Assembly (NCBI GenBank): GCA_902494535.1
Contig: CABUTO010000005.1
Location: 1 to 64,000, forward strand
Length of the DNA: 64,000 nucleotides
Direction: 5' to 3'
From: an uncultured Collinsella sp.
GTDB lineage: Bacteria; Actinomycetota; Coriobacteriia; Coriobacteriales; Coriobacteriaceae
Below, in pieces: positions 24,173-33,129 of this stretch (within the stretch, counting starts at the first letter, position 1; each line of letters opens with the position of its first letter). Position numbers and translations under genes: made by a program. The notes beneath the pieces were generated by a model. That model worked only from the letters and a program-made list of their open reading frames with translations. It was not told where the DNA came from and searched no databases.

Positions 24173-26248
24173 ATGAGATTCTCGATTATTAGCGAGATCC
24201 CCGGCAGGACCCGTCTTCAATTGGCGGGTCCTGTGCCAGAGAGCGATCTCGACGCACTTCTTAAGCTCAGCGGCGACATCAATGGCGTGCACAAGGTGCG
24301 CGTTTATGGCCGTATTGGCCAGATGGCGCTGGAGTACGACGAGCCGCGCCGTGCGAGCGTGCTCGACGCCTTGGGTGCGCTCGATGCTCAAGCTATCGCC
24401 GATGCCAAGTCGGGCTACGTGATGCAACTCGAGCCGCGCAAGCACAAACTCGTTATGGACTTGGCGACACTCGTCGGTGCCCATTACGCACGTCGCTGGT
24501 TCTTGCCGACGCCTCTGCGTGCGGTGTTTGTCGTGGCCGGTTACATGGCATTTTTGCGCGCTGCCCTTCATGAGCTGGCGCAGCCGCGCCTGACCGTCCC
24601 CGTGCTCGATGCTTCGGCCATCGGCATTTCGTTCGTCAAGCGTGATGTCGACACCGCGGGCCAGACGATGTTCCTGCTCAACGTGGGCGAGCTGCTCGAG
24701 GACTACACCCGCGCCATGAGCGAAAACGAGCTCATCAACTCGCTGCTCGATGTGCCCGACAAGGCGCAAAAGGTCGTCGGCGACACCGAGGTAAGCGTTG
24801 CTGCGACCGAGCTTGAGCCCGGTGACTTGGTGGCCGTGCGCACCGGCATGTCCATCTGCATTGACGGTGTGGTCGAACAGGGGAGCGCCATGGTCAACCA
24901 GGCGACCCTGACCGGCGAGCCGCTGGCCGTCGAGCGCAGCGTGGGCGACGACGTGTTCGCCGGTACCGTCGTGGAAGACGGCAGCATCTTGGTGCGCGTG
25001 CGCGCCAATACGGCGCAAACCAAACTGCGCTCAATCGTCTCGCTCGTGCAGACGGCCGACTCGCTCAAGTCCGAGGGCCAGTCGCACATGGAAGACCTCG
25101 CCAACAAGATTGTCCCGTGGAACTTCCTGCTCGCGGGCCTTGTCGCTCTCACCACGCGTAGCCTCATTAAGACCTCGGCGGCGCTGATGGTCGACTACTC
25201 GTGCGCACTCAAGCTCACGGGTTCCGTCGCCGTTATGACTGCCATGAGCGATGCCGCCAAGATGGGCGTGATGGTCAAGGGTGCTAAGTACTTTGAGTCG
25301 TTTGCCAAGGCCGACACCATTGTGTTCGATAAGACCGGCACGCTCACCGAGGCACAGCCGCGCCTAGCTTGCGTGCTCACGACCGACGGCTGGAGCGAGG
25401 ACGAGATCCTGCGCCTTTCCGCTTGCTTGGAGGAGCATTTTCCGCATCCGGTGGCGCGTGCCGTGGTCAACGCTGCTCACGAGCGTGGGCTCGAGCACCG
25501 CGAGCGTCACGCTGCTGTCGAGTATATTGTGGCGCACGGCATCGCTTCGTCCATCGAAGGACGTCGCGCCATCATTGGTTCCGCGCACTTTGTATTCGAG
25601 GACGAGGGCGCACAGCTCGAATCCGACATCAAGGAGCGCATTGAGTCCCAGATGCAGGGCCTGTCGCCGCTGTATCTGGCGGTCGACGGTACCGTTGTGG
25701 GCGTGCTCGGTATCGAGGACCCGCTCAAGGCCGGGGTCCGTGAGGCCATCGCCGACTTGCATGCGCTGGGCGTCAAGCATGTCGTTATGCTCACGGGCGA
25801 CTCGGAGCGCACAGCCGAGCGCATTGCTCGCGAGGCAGGTGTCGACGAGTTTAAGGCCGAGCTGCTGCCCGAGGACAAGTACGCGTATGTTGAGCGCATT
25901 AAGGGCGAGGGGCGCCACGTTGCCATGGTGGGCGACGGCGTCAACGATTCGCCGGCGCTCGGTTTGGCCGACGTGGGGCTGGCAATGGGTGGCGGAAGCG
26001 ACATCGCCAAGGAGGTCGCCGATATCATCCTGACCGATACGGATCTTGCCGCGATCGTGCGCCTGCGCCGCATGAGTCAGGGGCTTATCGACCGTCTGAC
26101 GAGTTCGTATTCCAAGGTGATGCTCACCAACTCGGCGCTCTTGGCACTGGGCATTACCGGCGCGATTACCCCGCAGGCATCGTCGCTGCTGCACAACGGC
26201 TCGACGATTGCCTACAGCCTGAGCAACGCAAAGGCTTACCTGCGTTAG
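24173..26248 (+). CDS. Heavy-metal translocating P1B-type ATPase
   Basis: 691 residues. The N-terminal HMA-like fold (SEIPGRTRLQLAGP...) lacks a CxxC. Phosphorylation motif DKTGT (Asp386), the actuator TGE (LTGEPLAVE), HP (FPHPVARAVV) and the hinge GDGVND (587-592) are all present. The membrane metal site reads SCALK (343-347) instead of the usual CPC/CPx, a variant seen in CtpC-like Mn/Zn exporters; metal choice is therefore inferred only. It probably pumps a transition metal out of the cytoplasm. It is co-transcribed with the small gene upstream and ends at a strong terminator. Confidence 0.9.
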   Translation: MRFSIISEIPGRTRLQLAGPVPESDLDALLKLSGDINGVHKVRVYGRIGQMALEYDEPRRASVLDALGALDAQAIADAKSGYVMQLEPRKHKLVMDLATLVGAHYARRWFLPTPLRAVFVVAGYMAFLRAALHELAQPRLTVPVLDASAIGISFVKRDVDTAGQTMFLLNVGELLEDYTRAMSENELINSLLDVPDKAQKVVGDTEVSVAATELEPGDLVAVRTGMSICIDGVVEQGSAMVNQATLTGEPLAVERSVGDDVFAGTVVEDGSILVRVRANTAQTKLRSIVSLVQTADSLKSEGQSHMEDLANKIVPWNFLLAGLVALTTRSLIKTSAALMVDYSCALKLTGSVAVMTAMSDAAKMGVMVKGAKYFESFAKADTIVFDKTGTLTEAQPRLACVLTTDGWSEDEILRLSACLEEHFPHPVARAVVNAAHERGLEHRERHAAVEYIVAHGIASSIEGRRAIIGSAHFVFEDEGAQLESDIKERIESQMQGLSPLYLAVDGTVVGVLGIEDPLKAGVREAIADLHALGVKHVVMLTGDSERTAERIAREAGVDEFKAELLPEDKYAYVERIKGEGRHVAMVGDGVNDSPALGLADVGLAMGGGSDIAKEVADIILTDTDLAAIVRLRRMSQGLIDRLTSSYSKVMLTNSALLALGITGAITPQASSLLHNGSTIAYSLSNAKAYLR

Positions 26249-26272
26249 CAGACGTGTTCGCCCACGTTATCT

Positions 26273-26318
26273 GGCCTGCATCCGAATGGCATTGCCACCA
26301 TCCGGATGCAGGCCTTTT
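26273..26318 (+). terminator. Terminator of the metal ATPase operon
   Basis: GGCCTGCATCCG / CGGATGCAGGCC perfect 12-bp stem followed by TTTTGT. Confidence 0.9.
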
Positions 26319-26349
26319 GTGTTTGACCGCCTGCTAGCTTCTCTATGTA

Positions 26350-26784
26350 TTACAAAAGCTCGGCCTTAATGGCGGGACTTTCTGCGAGCTTTTCGGCAGC
26401 CTTTTCGTCGGAGCTGTCGAGTGCTGCCAGGCTGCGGTAGACCCACTCATTGACCTGGGTGTTCTTGACGCCTGCGGTCTGCATGAGGGCGCCTACCTCG
26501 CGGATTGCTGCGAGCAGATCGGCTTTGGGACCCGCGAGCTCGACCTCGATGCCGTGGTAGGCGGTCACGCCGCGGTTATCGCTCACGTGGTCGATAAAGC
26601 CCTCGACGGTCTCAAGCTGCTGAGCGAGAGCTGCATCATTGTCAGCGTCCAGCGCGACGAGTGCGTTCGATACCGTGAGGGCGGGATGTCCGCAGGGGAC
26701 AAAGCCTTCGATGACATCCATAGCTTCGGTAATGGTTGAGCCCAGGCCTGCGAGGGCATTGACGAGTTGCTGTTTGGTATCCAT
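26350..26784 (-). CDS. Conserved-looking hypothetical protein, 144 residues
   Basis: I do not recognise the family. The protein is acidic, Ala/Leu-rich and probably all-helical, with no signal peptide or membrane segment. It has one Cys (FVPCGHPALTVSNALVAL, near residue 31). A good ribosome site (AAAGGA, about 7 bases from ATG) and coding-like GC3 support it. It is convergent with the metal ATPase and its 5' end faces ssrA; no operon partner. Confidence 0.75.
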   Translation of the reverse strand: MDTKQQLVNALAGLGSTITEAMDVIEGFVPCGHPALTVSNALVALDADNDAALAQQLETVEGFIDHVSDNRGVTAYHGIEVELAGPKADLLAAIREVGALMQTAGVKNTQVNEWVYRSLAALDSSDEKAAEKLAESPAIKAELL

Positions 26785-27021
26785 AACGGTCCTTTCGACG
26801 TGTCAATTTTGCTTGGCGAAAATATACGTGACGCGATCGGTAGCAAAAGTGTGAAGTGCGGCGCACATTGGGGTCTTCACAGCTCGTGCATAGAACAACT
26901 GTCCGCTTTCAGAACGTGGTAAGATAACACTCCACAAGCGGGGCTCGCCCCGCATGTTCCTTGAAAAGTCGACGGGTGTTGGGTGCTCGTGCCCAATGCC
27001 ATCCAGACTTTCCCGGCATCC

Positions 27022-27385
27022 GGGGGCGACTGGTTTCGACACGATAGCTCTGAGAGAGGAAGCAAGCCGAGGTCTCCTCGCCTCGTTAAACAGGGGTACC
27101 GTCAAATTGAATTGACAACAACTCTTCTTTTGAGCCTATGGCTCTCGCTGCTTAGTTTATAGCGGCGCGTCAACCCGGTGATTTCCCCGACACCGGCGCG
27201 ACGTCATGTTAGGGGAATGCTCCCGCGCACGTAATCGGTATGGCGCGGGCTAAGACCGAACCGGTTGGGATGCCGCGAGCGTGTCGCTGCGCGCAAAGCG
27301 TCCGAGACTAAACCAGCGACTGAGCTTGGAGATGCCAATCAGGGGGCTTTCGTGGACCGGAGTTCGATTCTCCGCGCCTCCACCA
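27022..27385 (+). ncRNA. ssrA: tmRNA (transfer-messenger RNA)
   Basis: It begins GGGGGCGACTGGTTTCGACA, the universal tmRNA 5' end, and closes with TTCGATTCTCCGCGCCTCCACCA, giving the tRNA-Ala-like acceptor (GGGGGCG with CGCCTCC) and encoded CCA. About 364 nt. The tag frame 27115-27156 reads DNNSSFEPMALAA then TAG, ending in the ALAA degron expected for ClpXP/ClpAP-type proteases. It rescues stalled ribosomes with SmpB (not in this window). Confidence 0.97.
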
Positions 27386-27393
27386 TAAGTAAC

Positions 27394-27430
27394 AGGCAGG
27401 TAGATACTTATATCTACCTGCCTTTTTATT
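27394..27430 (+). terminator. Terminator of ssrA
   Basis: AGGCAGGTAGATA / TATCTACCTGCCT stem followed by TTTTATTT, nine bases after the tmRNA CCA. Confidence 0.93.
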
Positions 27431-27440
27431 TCTTGTCCGT

Positions 27441-27474
27441 ACCGCGGAGAATCGAACTCTATGCAGGGCGCGAG
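27441..27474 (-). repeat. Inverted partial copy of the tmRNA T-arm, copy 1
   Basis: It contains CGCGGAGAATCGAACTC-like sequence, the complement of the ssrA T-arm, followed by TATGCAGGGCGCG. A near-identical copy lies at 27652-27685. It is possibly an attachment-site or tRNA-fragment relic. Confidence 0.7.
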
Positions 27475-27651
27475 CGTTAAACAAACGCGAAGCGTTTGTA
27501 GCGAGCGGGCGAGGACGCCGGCAGGCGGCCGAAGCCGGTGCGTGTTCGCGAAGCGAACACGCGGATTCTCCGCGCAAAGCTCCAGCCAGATATAGATGCG
27601 ATGCCGATCGGGCGTCTTACCCCGGCCTCAACCCATCAACGGATCCCCCGC

Positions 27652-27685
27652 ACCGCGGAGAATCGAACTCTATGCAGGGCGCGGG
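27652..27685 (-). repeat. Inverted partial copy of the tmRNA T-arm, copy 2
   Basis: It matches copy 1 over about 34 bases with at most one difference. The two copies are 211 bases apart in direct orientation relative to each other. Confidence 0.7.
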
Positions 27686-27710
27686 CGTAAAGAAAACGCC
27701 TCAGTGACGC

Positions 27711-28040
27711 AGAGTGGGACGCGCTTTCCCGATGGCAGCCCAGGCGGAAAGCACGTCCCGGAATCCGCGCTCAGACTGGGACGTAGTTTCCGGATGGCGC
27801 CTCAAGCGGAAACTGCGAGCCGGAATCGAGCCGTAGAGTGGGACATGCTTTCCCAATGGCAGCTCAAGCGGAAAGCACATCCCGGAATCTTCGTTCGGAA
27901 TGGGATGCAGTTTCCAAATGAATGGCTAGCGGAAAGTTCATCCCGGAATCCGCGCTCAGAACGGGACGCGCTTTCCCAGCGGCGGTCCAAGCGGAAAGCG
28001 CATCCCGGAATCCCGCCTCAAACTGGGACACACTTTCCGC
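27711..28040. repeat. Tandem array of about 5.3 diverged 61-62-bp hairpin units
   Basis: Units begin at TGGGA (or CGGGA) 27715, 27777, 27839, 27901, 27962 and 28024, i.e. spacing 62, 62, 62, 61, 62. Each full unit is a dyad of the form GGGAYGYGCTTTCC ... GGAAAGCRCRTCCC, with compensating changes between units. Period is not a multiple of three and the open frame across it switches phase each unit, so it is not protein repeats. There is no Cas gene or identical-repeat/unique-spacer pattern. Confidence 0.85.
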
Positions 28041-28125
28041 TTCACCTGCCGCCTCGAAAAACCCATGCGCTCGCTATCCCAAAACTGGGTAGAAGAAAGC
28101 CAAAACGAAACAGCAGGAGGTCAAC

Positions 28126-29004
28126 ATGACTGCAGAAGATAAGGCAAAGAACGCTGGCAAGGTCGCGCTCGTCCTGGAGGGCGGCAGCTTCCGCGGGCAA
28201 TTTACCGCAGGCGTGCTCGATGTTCTCATGGAGGCTGGCGTCGAGATTCCGGCTGTCTACGGTGTATCGGCCGGCGCTCTCAACGGCGTGAACTACAAGT
28301 CGCACCAGATCGGCCGTGCCAACCGCATCAACCTGGCTTTCTGCAATGACAACCGCTTCATGGGCGCCGCATCGTTTGCGTCCACGGGCTCTATTGTGGG
28401 TTACGACTTTATCTTCAACGATGTCCAGGACCGCCTAGATCCCTTTGACAACGAGACGTTCGACGCAAGCCCCATCGAGATGTACGCCGTCGCGACGGAC
28501 ATGCTCTTTGGAACCGCCACGTACCTGCCGGTCAAAAGCGCCGTACTTGACCTCGACGCTGTTCGCGCCTCGACGTCGCTGCCGCTGGTGACGCCGCCGG
28601 TCGAGATTGACGGGCACAAATACGTCGACGGCGGCGTAGCCGATTCGGTCCCCATCGAGCATGTGCTCGAGGAGGCGGGCTTTGACCGTGCAGTCGTCAT
28701 CGTCACGCAGGACCGCTCGTACGAGAAAAAGCCTTACGAGTTTATGCCTGCCGCGCGCGCCCGCTATGCCGACTACCCCTATCTGCTCGAGGCTATCGAG
28801 ACGCGCCACGACCGTTACAACATCCAGCGCATGCACCTGTGGAAGTATGAGCGCGAGGGCCGTGCGCTGGTCGTTGCTCCGCAAAAGCCGGTCGAGGTCG
28901 GCCATGTCGAGCACGATTCGGCAAAGCTTTTGGACCTGTATATCCAGGGCCGTCAGGAGGCAAAGCGCCTGCTCGCGGAAATCCAAGAGTTCGTTGAGCG
29001 CTAG
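28126..29004 (+). CDS. Patatin-like phospholipase / RssA-type lipid hydrolase
   Basis: 292 residues. The Ser-Asp dyad motifs are clear: oxyanion loop LEGGSFRG (17-24 region), nucleophile elbow GVSAG, and YVDGGVAD with the catalytic Asp. This matches the bacterial YjjU/RssA-type patatin group, which hydrolyses acyl chains from phospholipids or glycerides. There is no signal peptide, so it is probably cytoplasmic or membrane-peripheral. AGGAGGTCAAC precedes the ATG. It is a single gene between the ssrA repeat region and the ribosomal operon. Confidence 0.9.
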   Translation: MTAEDKAKNAGKVALVLEGGSFRGQFTAGVLDVLMEAGVEIPAVYGVSAGALNGVNYKSHQIGRANRINLAFCNDNRFMGAASFASTGSIVGYDFIFNDVQDRLDPFDNETFDASPIEMYAVATDMLFGTATYLPVKSAVLDLDAVRASTSLPLVTPPVEIDGHKYVDGGVADSVPIEHVLEEAGFDRAVVIVTQDRSYEKKPYEFMPAARARYADYPYLLEAIETRHDRYNIQRMHLWKYEREGRALVVAPQKPVEVGHVEHDSAKLLDLYIQGRQEAKRLLAEIQEFVER

Positions 29005-29103
29005 CGACGGCGAACCCTCAAAAAATGACAACAGCTAAAGAGCTGGAAAATCACGGCTCGTGGATGACATGTGCAGAAACTCTGGTCGGAGCCAAAATAC
29101 CTG

Positions 29104-29131
29104 TTGACTCGTACGGCGAGCGGGGTAATAT
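29104..29131 (+). promoter_or_regulatory. Promoter of the rplM-rpsI operon
   Basis: TTGACT (29104-29109), 16-bp spacer, TAATAT (29126-29131), about 65 bases before rplM. Confidence 0.7.
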
Positions 29132-29197
29132 GGACGGGTTACTTGCAGAGCCCCGTGAATCTCTGTAACAACACGTACTGTACATGGAGGAGTCTAA

Positions 29198-29641
29198 GTG
29201 ATTTCGAAATCGACTCACTACGCCAAGCAGGGCGAGGTCCAGCGCAACTGGGTTCTCGTCGACGCCGATGGTGCTGTCCTGGGCCGTCTTGCCACCCAGA
29301 TCGCAATGATCCTGCGCGGTAAGAACAAGCCCCAGTTCACGCCCAACAGCGACTGCGGCGACTTCGTTGTCGTCATCAACGCCGATAAGGTCCAGCTTAC
29401 CGGTAACAAGGCCGACACGAAGACCTATTATCGCCACAGCGGCTACAACGGCGGCCTCAAGGCTGAGAGCTTCCGCCAGGCTATGGAGAAGCACCCGGAG
29501 AAGGTCATCGAGCGCGCCGTTCGCGGTATGCTGCCCAAGACCACCCTCGGCCGTGCCCAGATGACCAAGCTTAAGGTCTACGCTGGTGCCGAGCATCCGC
29601 ATGCTGCCCAGAACCCCACGAAGATTGAGCTGGAGGCTTAA
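29198..29641 (+). CDS. rplM: 50S ribosomal protein L13
   Basis: 147 residues, usual for L13. Family blocks W-x-L-V-D-A-x-x-x-x-LGRLAT (NWVLVDADGAVLGRLATQIA), GDFVVVINADKVQLTGNK and RAVRGMLPKTTLGR are intact. It is an early-assembly large-subunit protein. The start is supported by TGGAGGAG. It is paired with rpsI two bases downstream, the standard bacterial L13-S9 operon. Confidence 0.97.
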   Translation: MISKSTHYAKQGEVQRNWVLVDADGAVLGRLATQIAMILRGKNKPQFTPNSDCGDFVVVINADKVQLTGNKADTKTYYRHSGYNGGLKAESFRQAMEKHPEKVIERAVRGMLPKTTLGRAQMTKLKVYAGAEHPHAAQNPTKIELEA

Positions 29642-29643
29642 AG

Positions 29644-30039
<396 letters not shown>

Positions 30040-30070
30040 GGTTTTATCTCCTTTCGAGATACAATGTACA

Positions 30071-30113
30071 AGCGGGGCCTGCCGATTCCTCGGCGGGTCC
30101 CGCTTTTCTTTTT
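30071..30113 (+). terminator. Terminator of rplM-rpsI
   Basis: AGCGGGGCCTGCCG / CGGCGGGTCCCGCT stem followed by TTTCTTTTT. Confidence 0.92.
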
Positions 30114-30162
30114 CGACTAGGGTGGGCGGTTGCATATCGCCTGCTAGGGAAGGAGCGATCCT

Positions 30163-31500
30163 ATGCCCCAGAACATCTTCGGTACCGACGGCGTCCGTGG
30201 CGTCGCCAATGCCGACCTCTCGTGCGACCTCGCGTTTCGCCTGGGCCGCGCGGCGACCAAGTTCCTTGGTCCGGATATTTGCATCGGCCGCGACACGCGC
30301 CTTTCGGGCACCATGCTCGAGAGCGCTCTGACCGCCGGCATTATGGCCGAGGGCGGCCGTCCGCATTGCTGCGGCGTCATTCCCACGCCCGCCGTGGCGC
30401 TGCTCACTGTTCAAAACGAGCTCGACGGCGGCATCGTCATCTCTGCTTCGCATAATCCGCCGGAGTTCAACGGCATCAAGTTCTTTAGCCGCAAGGGTAT
30501 GAAGCTTCCCGATGCTGTCGAGGAAGAGATCAGCGCCTGGGTCATGTCCGAGGAAGCCATGGCTGCCGACACGCTGCCGACTGGCGCCGGCGTGGGCCAC
30601 ATCATCAAGATGAAGGACGCCCGCAAGGCATACGTCGACCACGCCATCGATACGCTTGATGGCCTGAGGCTCGACGGCCTGGTCGTTGCCGTCGACTGCG
30701 GTCACGGTGCTTCCTGCCAGACTACGCCCGCCGCGCTGCAGCGCCTGGGTGCCACGGTCCATGCCATCAACACCGATTATTGTGGCACCGACATTAACGT
30801 TGAGTGCGGCTCCACTCACCTTGAGCCCTTGCGCGAGCTCGTGCTGCGCACCCACGCCGATATCGGCCTGGCCCACGACGGCGACGCCGATCGCGTGCTG
30901 TTCGTGGACAGCGAGGGCAATGAGATCGACGGTGACTACATCCTGGCTATCTGCGGTTCTGACCTCGCCGCTCGCGGCAAGCTCGCCAACTCCGAGATCG
31001 TCTCGACCGTCATGTGCAACCTGGGCTTCTCCATCGCTATGAAGGAGCAGGGCTTCGAGATGGTTCAGACCGCCGTGGGCGACCGTTATGTTCTTGAGCG
31101 CATGCTCGCGGACGGCGCCGTCATCGGCGGCGAACAGTCCGGCCACATCATCTTCCTGGAGCACAACACCACCGGCGACGGCCTGGTGACGGCTCTGCAG
31201 CTGCTGGCCGTGCTCAAGCGCACCGGTCGCACCCTCACCGATCTTGCCGGTATCATGAAGAAGTACCCGCAGGTACTCGTCAACGTGCATTCGGACAACA
31301 AGGCCGGTCTGGACGATTGCCAGCCCATCTGGGATGCCGTCGCTGCTGCCGAGAAGGAGCTTGACGGCCGCGGCCGCATTCTGGTGCGCCCGAGCGGTAC
31401 CGAGCCGCTGGTCCGCGTGATGGCCGAGGCCGAGACGCACGAGCTGACCCAGCGCGTTGTTGACGACATCGTCGAGGTTGTCAAGCGCGAACTTCCCTAA
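30163..31500 (+). CDS. glmM: Phosphoglucosamine mutase
   Basis: 445 residues. It converts glucosamine-6-phosphate to glucosamine-1-phosphate for UDP-GlcNAc and peptidoglycan. The N terminus FGTDGVRG, the phosphoserine loop ISASHNP (phospho-Ser96), the Mg loop DGDADR (HDGDADRVLF), the sugar loop GGEQSGH and the phosphate loop RPSGTEPLVRVM are all in the GlmM forms. GGAAGGAGCG precedes the ATG. It begins a glmM-crr-nagB group that links cell-wall hexosamine synthesis with its breakdown. Confidence 0.96.
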   Translation: MPQNIFGTDGVRGVANADLSCDLAFRLGRAATKFLGPDICIGRDTRLSGTMLESALTAGIMAEGGRPHCCGVIPTPAVALLTVQNELDGGIVISASHNPPEFNGIKFFSRKGMKLPDAVEEEISAWVMSEEAMAADTLPTGAGVGHIIKMKDARKAYVDHAIDTLDGLRLDGLVVAVDCGHGASCQTTPAALQRLGATVHAINTDYCGTDINVECGSTHLEPLRELVLRTHADIGLAHDGDADRVLFVDSEGNEIDGDYILAICGSDLAARGKLANSEIVSTVMCNLGFSIAMKEQGFEMVQTAVGDRYVLERMLADGAVIGGEQSGHIIFLEHNTTGDGLVTALQLLAVLKRTGRTLTDLAGIMKKYPQVLVNVHSDNKAGLDDCQPIWDAVAAAEKELDGRGRILVRPSGTEPLVRVMAEAETHELTQRVVDDIVEVVKRELP

Positions 31501-31571
31501 TGGTCAAAAACCGTTGCCAAGTGGTAAACTGTTGAGGTTATTTTGATTGATTGGTATGTCCGAGGGGGAGC

Positions 31572-32069
31572 ATGTTCACTAAAGTCCTAAGGTCTTTTGG
31601 TATGCGTGGTCGAGTCCTTACGCTGGATGCTCCCATCTCGGGCGACGTCATTCCGCTTTCCGAGGTAAACGATCAGACGTTTGCCACTGGCCTTTTGGGC
31701 CAGGGCGTGGCGATTCAGCCCACCGGAACGCGTGTGATTGCACCGGCTGACGCCAAGGTCGAGGCCATTTTTCCCACGGGACACGCCGTTGCGCTTAACA
31801 CGGTCGATGGCTTGGACGTGCTCATCCACGTTGGTTTGGACACTGTTCAGCTCGAGGGCAAGCACTTTACCGTACATGCGCAAGTGGGTGACATCGTCCA
31901 TAAGGGCGATGTACTCATTGAGTTCGATCGCGAGGCAATTGCTGCCGAGGGCTACGATGTGACGGTTCCCATCTTGGTGTGCAACTCCGTTGAGTTCTCA
32001 AGCATCAAGGGCTCCGTTGGCGTGCATGTCGAAGAGATGGACCAACTCATCGTTGCTCGCGAGCGCTAG
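31572..32069 (+). CDS. crr: PTS system glucose-type EIIA protein
   Basis: 165 residues from the ATG that follows GAGGGGGAG; seven upstream in-frame codons have no ribosome site. The EIIA-Glc fold has both active-site histidines: His71 (TGHAVAL) and phospho-acceptor His86 (LIHVGLDT). It accepts phosphate from HPr and passes it to EIIB domains that lack a fused EIIA, such as the EIICB at 59.4 kb, which carries no EIIA of its own. That link is inference. Confidence 0.88.
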   Translation: MFTKVLRSFGMRGRVLTLDAPISGDVIPLSEVNDQTFATGLLGQGVAIQPTGTRVIAPADAKVEAIFPTGHAVALNTVDGLDVLIHVGLDTVQLEGKHFTVHAQVGDIVHKGDVLIEFDREAIAAEGYDVTVPILVCNSVEFSSIKGSVGVHVEEMDQLIVARER

Positions 32070-32110
32070 CAAGTGCACGTGGCCATTAGCCTACAATTCA
32101 AACACGTTTA

Positions 32111-32142
32111 CGGAGGGCGCCCTTGAAAGAGGACGCCCTCCG
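32111..32142 (+). other. Stable hairpin after crr
   Basis: CGGAGGGCG / CGCCCTCCG perfect 9-bp stem, 14-nt loop, no T-tract. It could be a weak terminator or part of the 271-base structured leader before nagB, which also contains the GGCCGCA/TTGCGGCC hairpin near 32252-32275. Confidence 0.6.
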
Positions 32143-32340
32143 TGGCAAGATGGGATTTGTCCGAGGCTAAACAGCTTCGGGTCACCGTGGACGGGCAGGG
32201 GCCTCGACGCGGCTAGACACGAGACACATACATTACGCGACCTCGCCCTGGTGGCCGCACACGTTGGTTGCGGCCGACGCGGGCCGCGGGCAAGTGCTTG
32301 TAAGGGAGCCTTGCCTCTCTTGTACGAGAAAGGACGCGTA

Positions 32341-33069
32341 ATGAAGATCATTAAAGCTAAAGACTACGAGGATATGAGCCGCAAGGCCGCTAATATCATC
32401 TCGGCGCAGGTTATCCTCAAGCCCGACTGTGTGCTGGGCCTTGCCACCGGCTCCACCCCGATCGGTGCCTACAAGCAGCTCGCTGCTTGGTACGCGAAGG
32501 GCGACGTCGACTTTGCCGAGGTTAGCACCTACAACCTGGACGAGTATCGCGGCCTTTCGCACGACGATCCCCAGAGCTATCACTACTTCATGCGCGAGAA
32601 CTTCTTCGATCACATCAACATCGACCTGAACAACACGCATGTGCCCGATGGCTCCAACCCCGACGCCGCCGCTGCCTGCTCTGAGTACGACAAGATCGTC
32701 GCCGACGCCGGTTACCCGGATCTGCAGCTGCTCGGCATCGGCAACAACGGCCACATCGGCTTCAACGAGCCCGATGACCACTTCTCCAAGGGTACGCACT
32801 GCGTCGACCTCACTGAGAGCACCATTCAGGCCAACAGCCGCCTGTTCGACAGCATCGACGATGTTCCCCGTCAGGCCTACACCATGGGTACCCAGACCAT
32901 CATGTATGCCCGCATGATCCTGGTCGTCGCCAACGGCGAGGCCAAGGCTCAGGCTGTGCATGACATGTGCTATGGTCCGGTTACACCCGAGTGCCCGGCT
33001 TCGATCCTGCAGCTGCACACCAACTGCGTTGTCGTTGCCGACGAGGCCGCCCTTTCGCTCTGCGAGTAG
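32341..33069 (+). CDS. nagB: Glucosamine-6-phosphate deaminase
   Basis: 242 residues from the ATG after GAAAGGACGCG; a longer open frame upstream is non-coding leader. It turns GlcN-6-P into fructose-6-P and ammonia. Catalytic Asp67 (YNLDEY) and His138 (NNGHIGFNEP) are present, as is the phosphate-binding GLATGSTP loop. The length is that of the short Gram-positive NagB. It follows glmM and crr, so amino-sugar flux is controlled locally; the 271-base upstream region may hold its control signals. Confidence 0.95.
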   Translation: MKIIKAKDYEDMSRKAANIISAQVILKPDCVLGLATGSTPIGAYKQLAAWYAKGDVDFAEVSTYNLDEYRGLSHDDPQSYHYFMRENFFDHINIDLNNTHVPDGSNPDAAAACSEYDKIVADAGYPDLQLLGIGNNGHIGFNEPDDHFSKGTHCVDLTESTIQANSRLFDSIDDVPRQAYTMGTQTIMYARMILVVANGEAKAQAVHDMCYGPVTPECPASILQLHTNCVVVADEAALSLCE

Positions 33070-33102
33070 CGCGAATCCTGCACCTCGACATAGCCTTGCC
33101 TA

Positions 33103-33129
33103 AGGCCTCCGCTTTGCGGGGGCCTTTTT
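33103..33129 (+). terminator. Terminator of nagB
   Basis: AGGCCTCCGC-ttt-GCGGGGGCCT stem with TTTTT tail. Confidence 0.9.

Noticed and set aside
27308..27577. 89-codon minus-strand frame with WWRRGESNSGP
   Set aside because: It is the usual spurious translation across the complement of a tRNA-like T-arm (here ssrA), not a protein.
27711..28040. CRISPR array
   Set aside because: Units are contiguous diverged palindromes without identical repeats and unique spacers, and no cas gene is nearby.
27596..28129. 177-codon frame over the tandem hairpin array
   Set aside because: The repeat period is 61-62, so the frame reads each unit in a changing phase; no consistent peptide repeat and no ribosome site.
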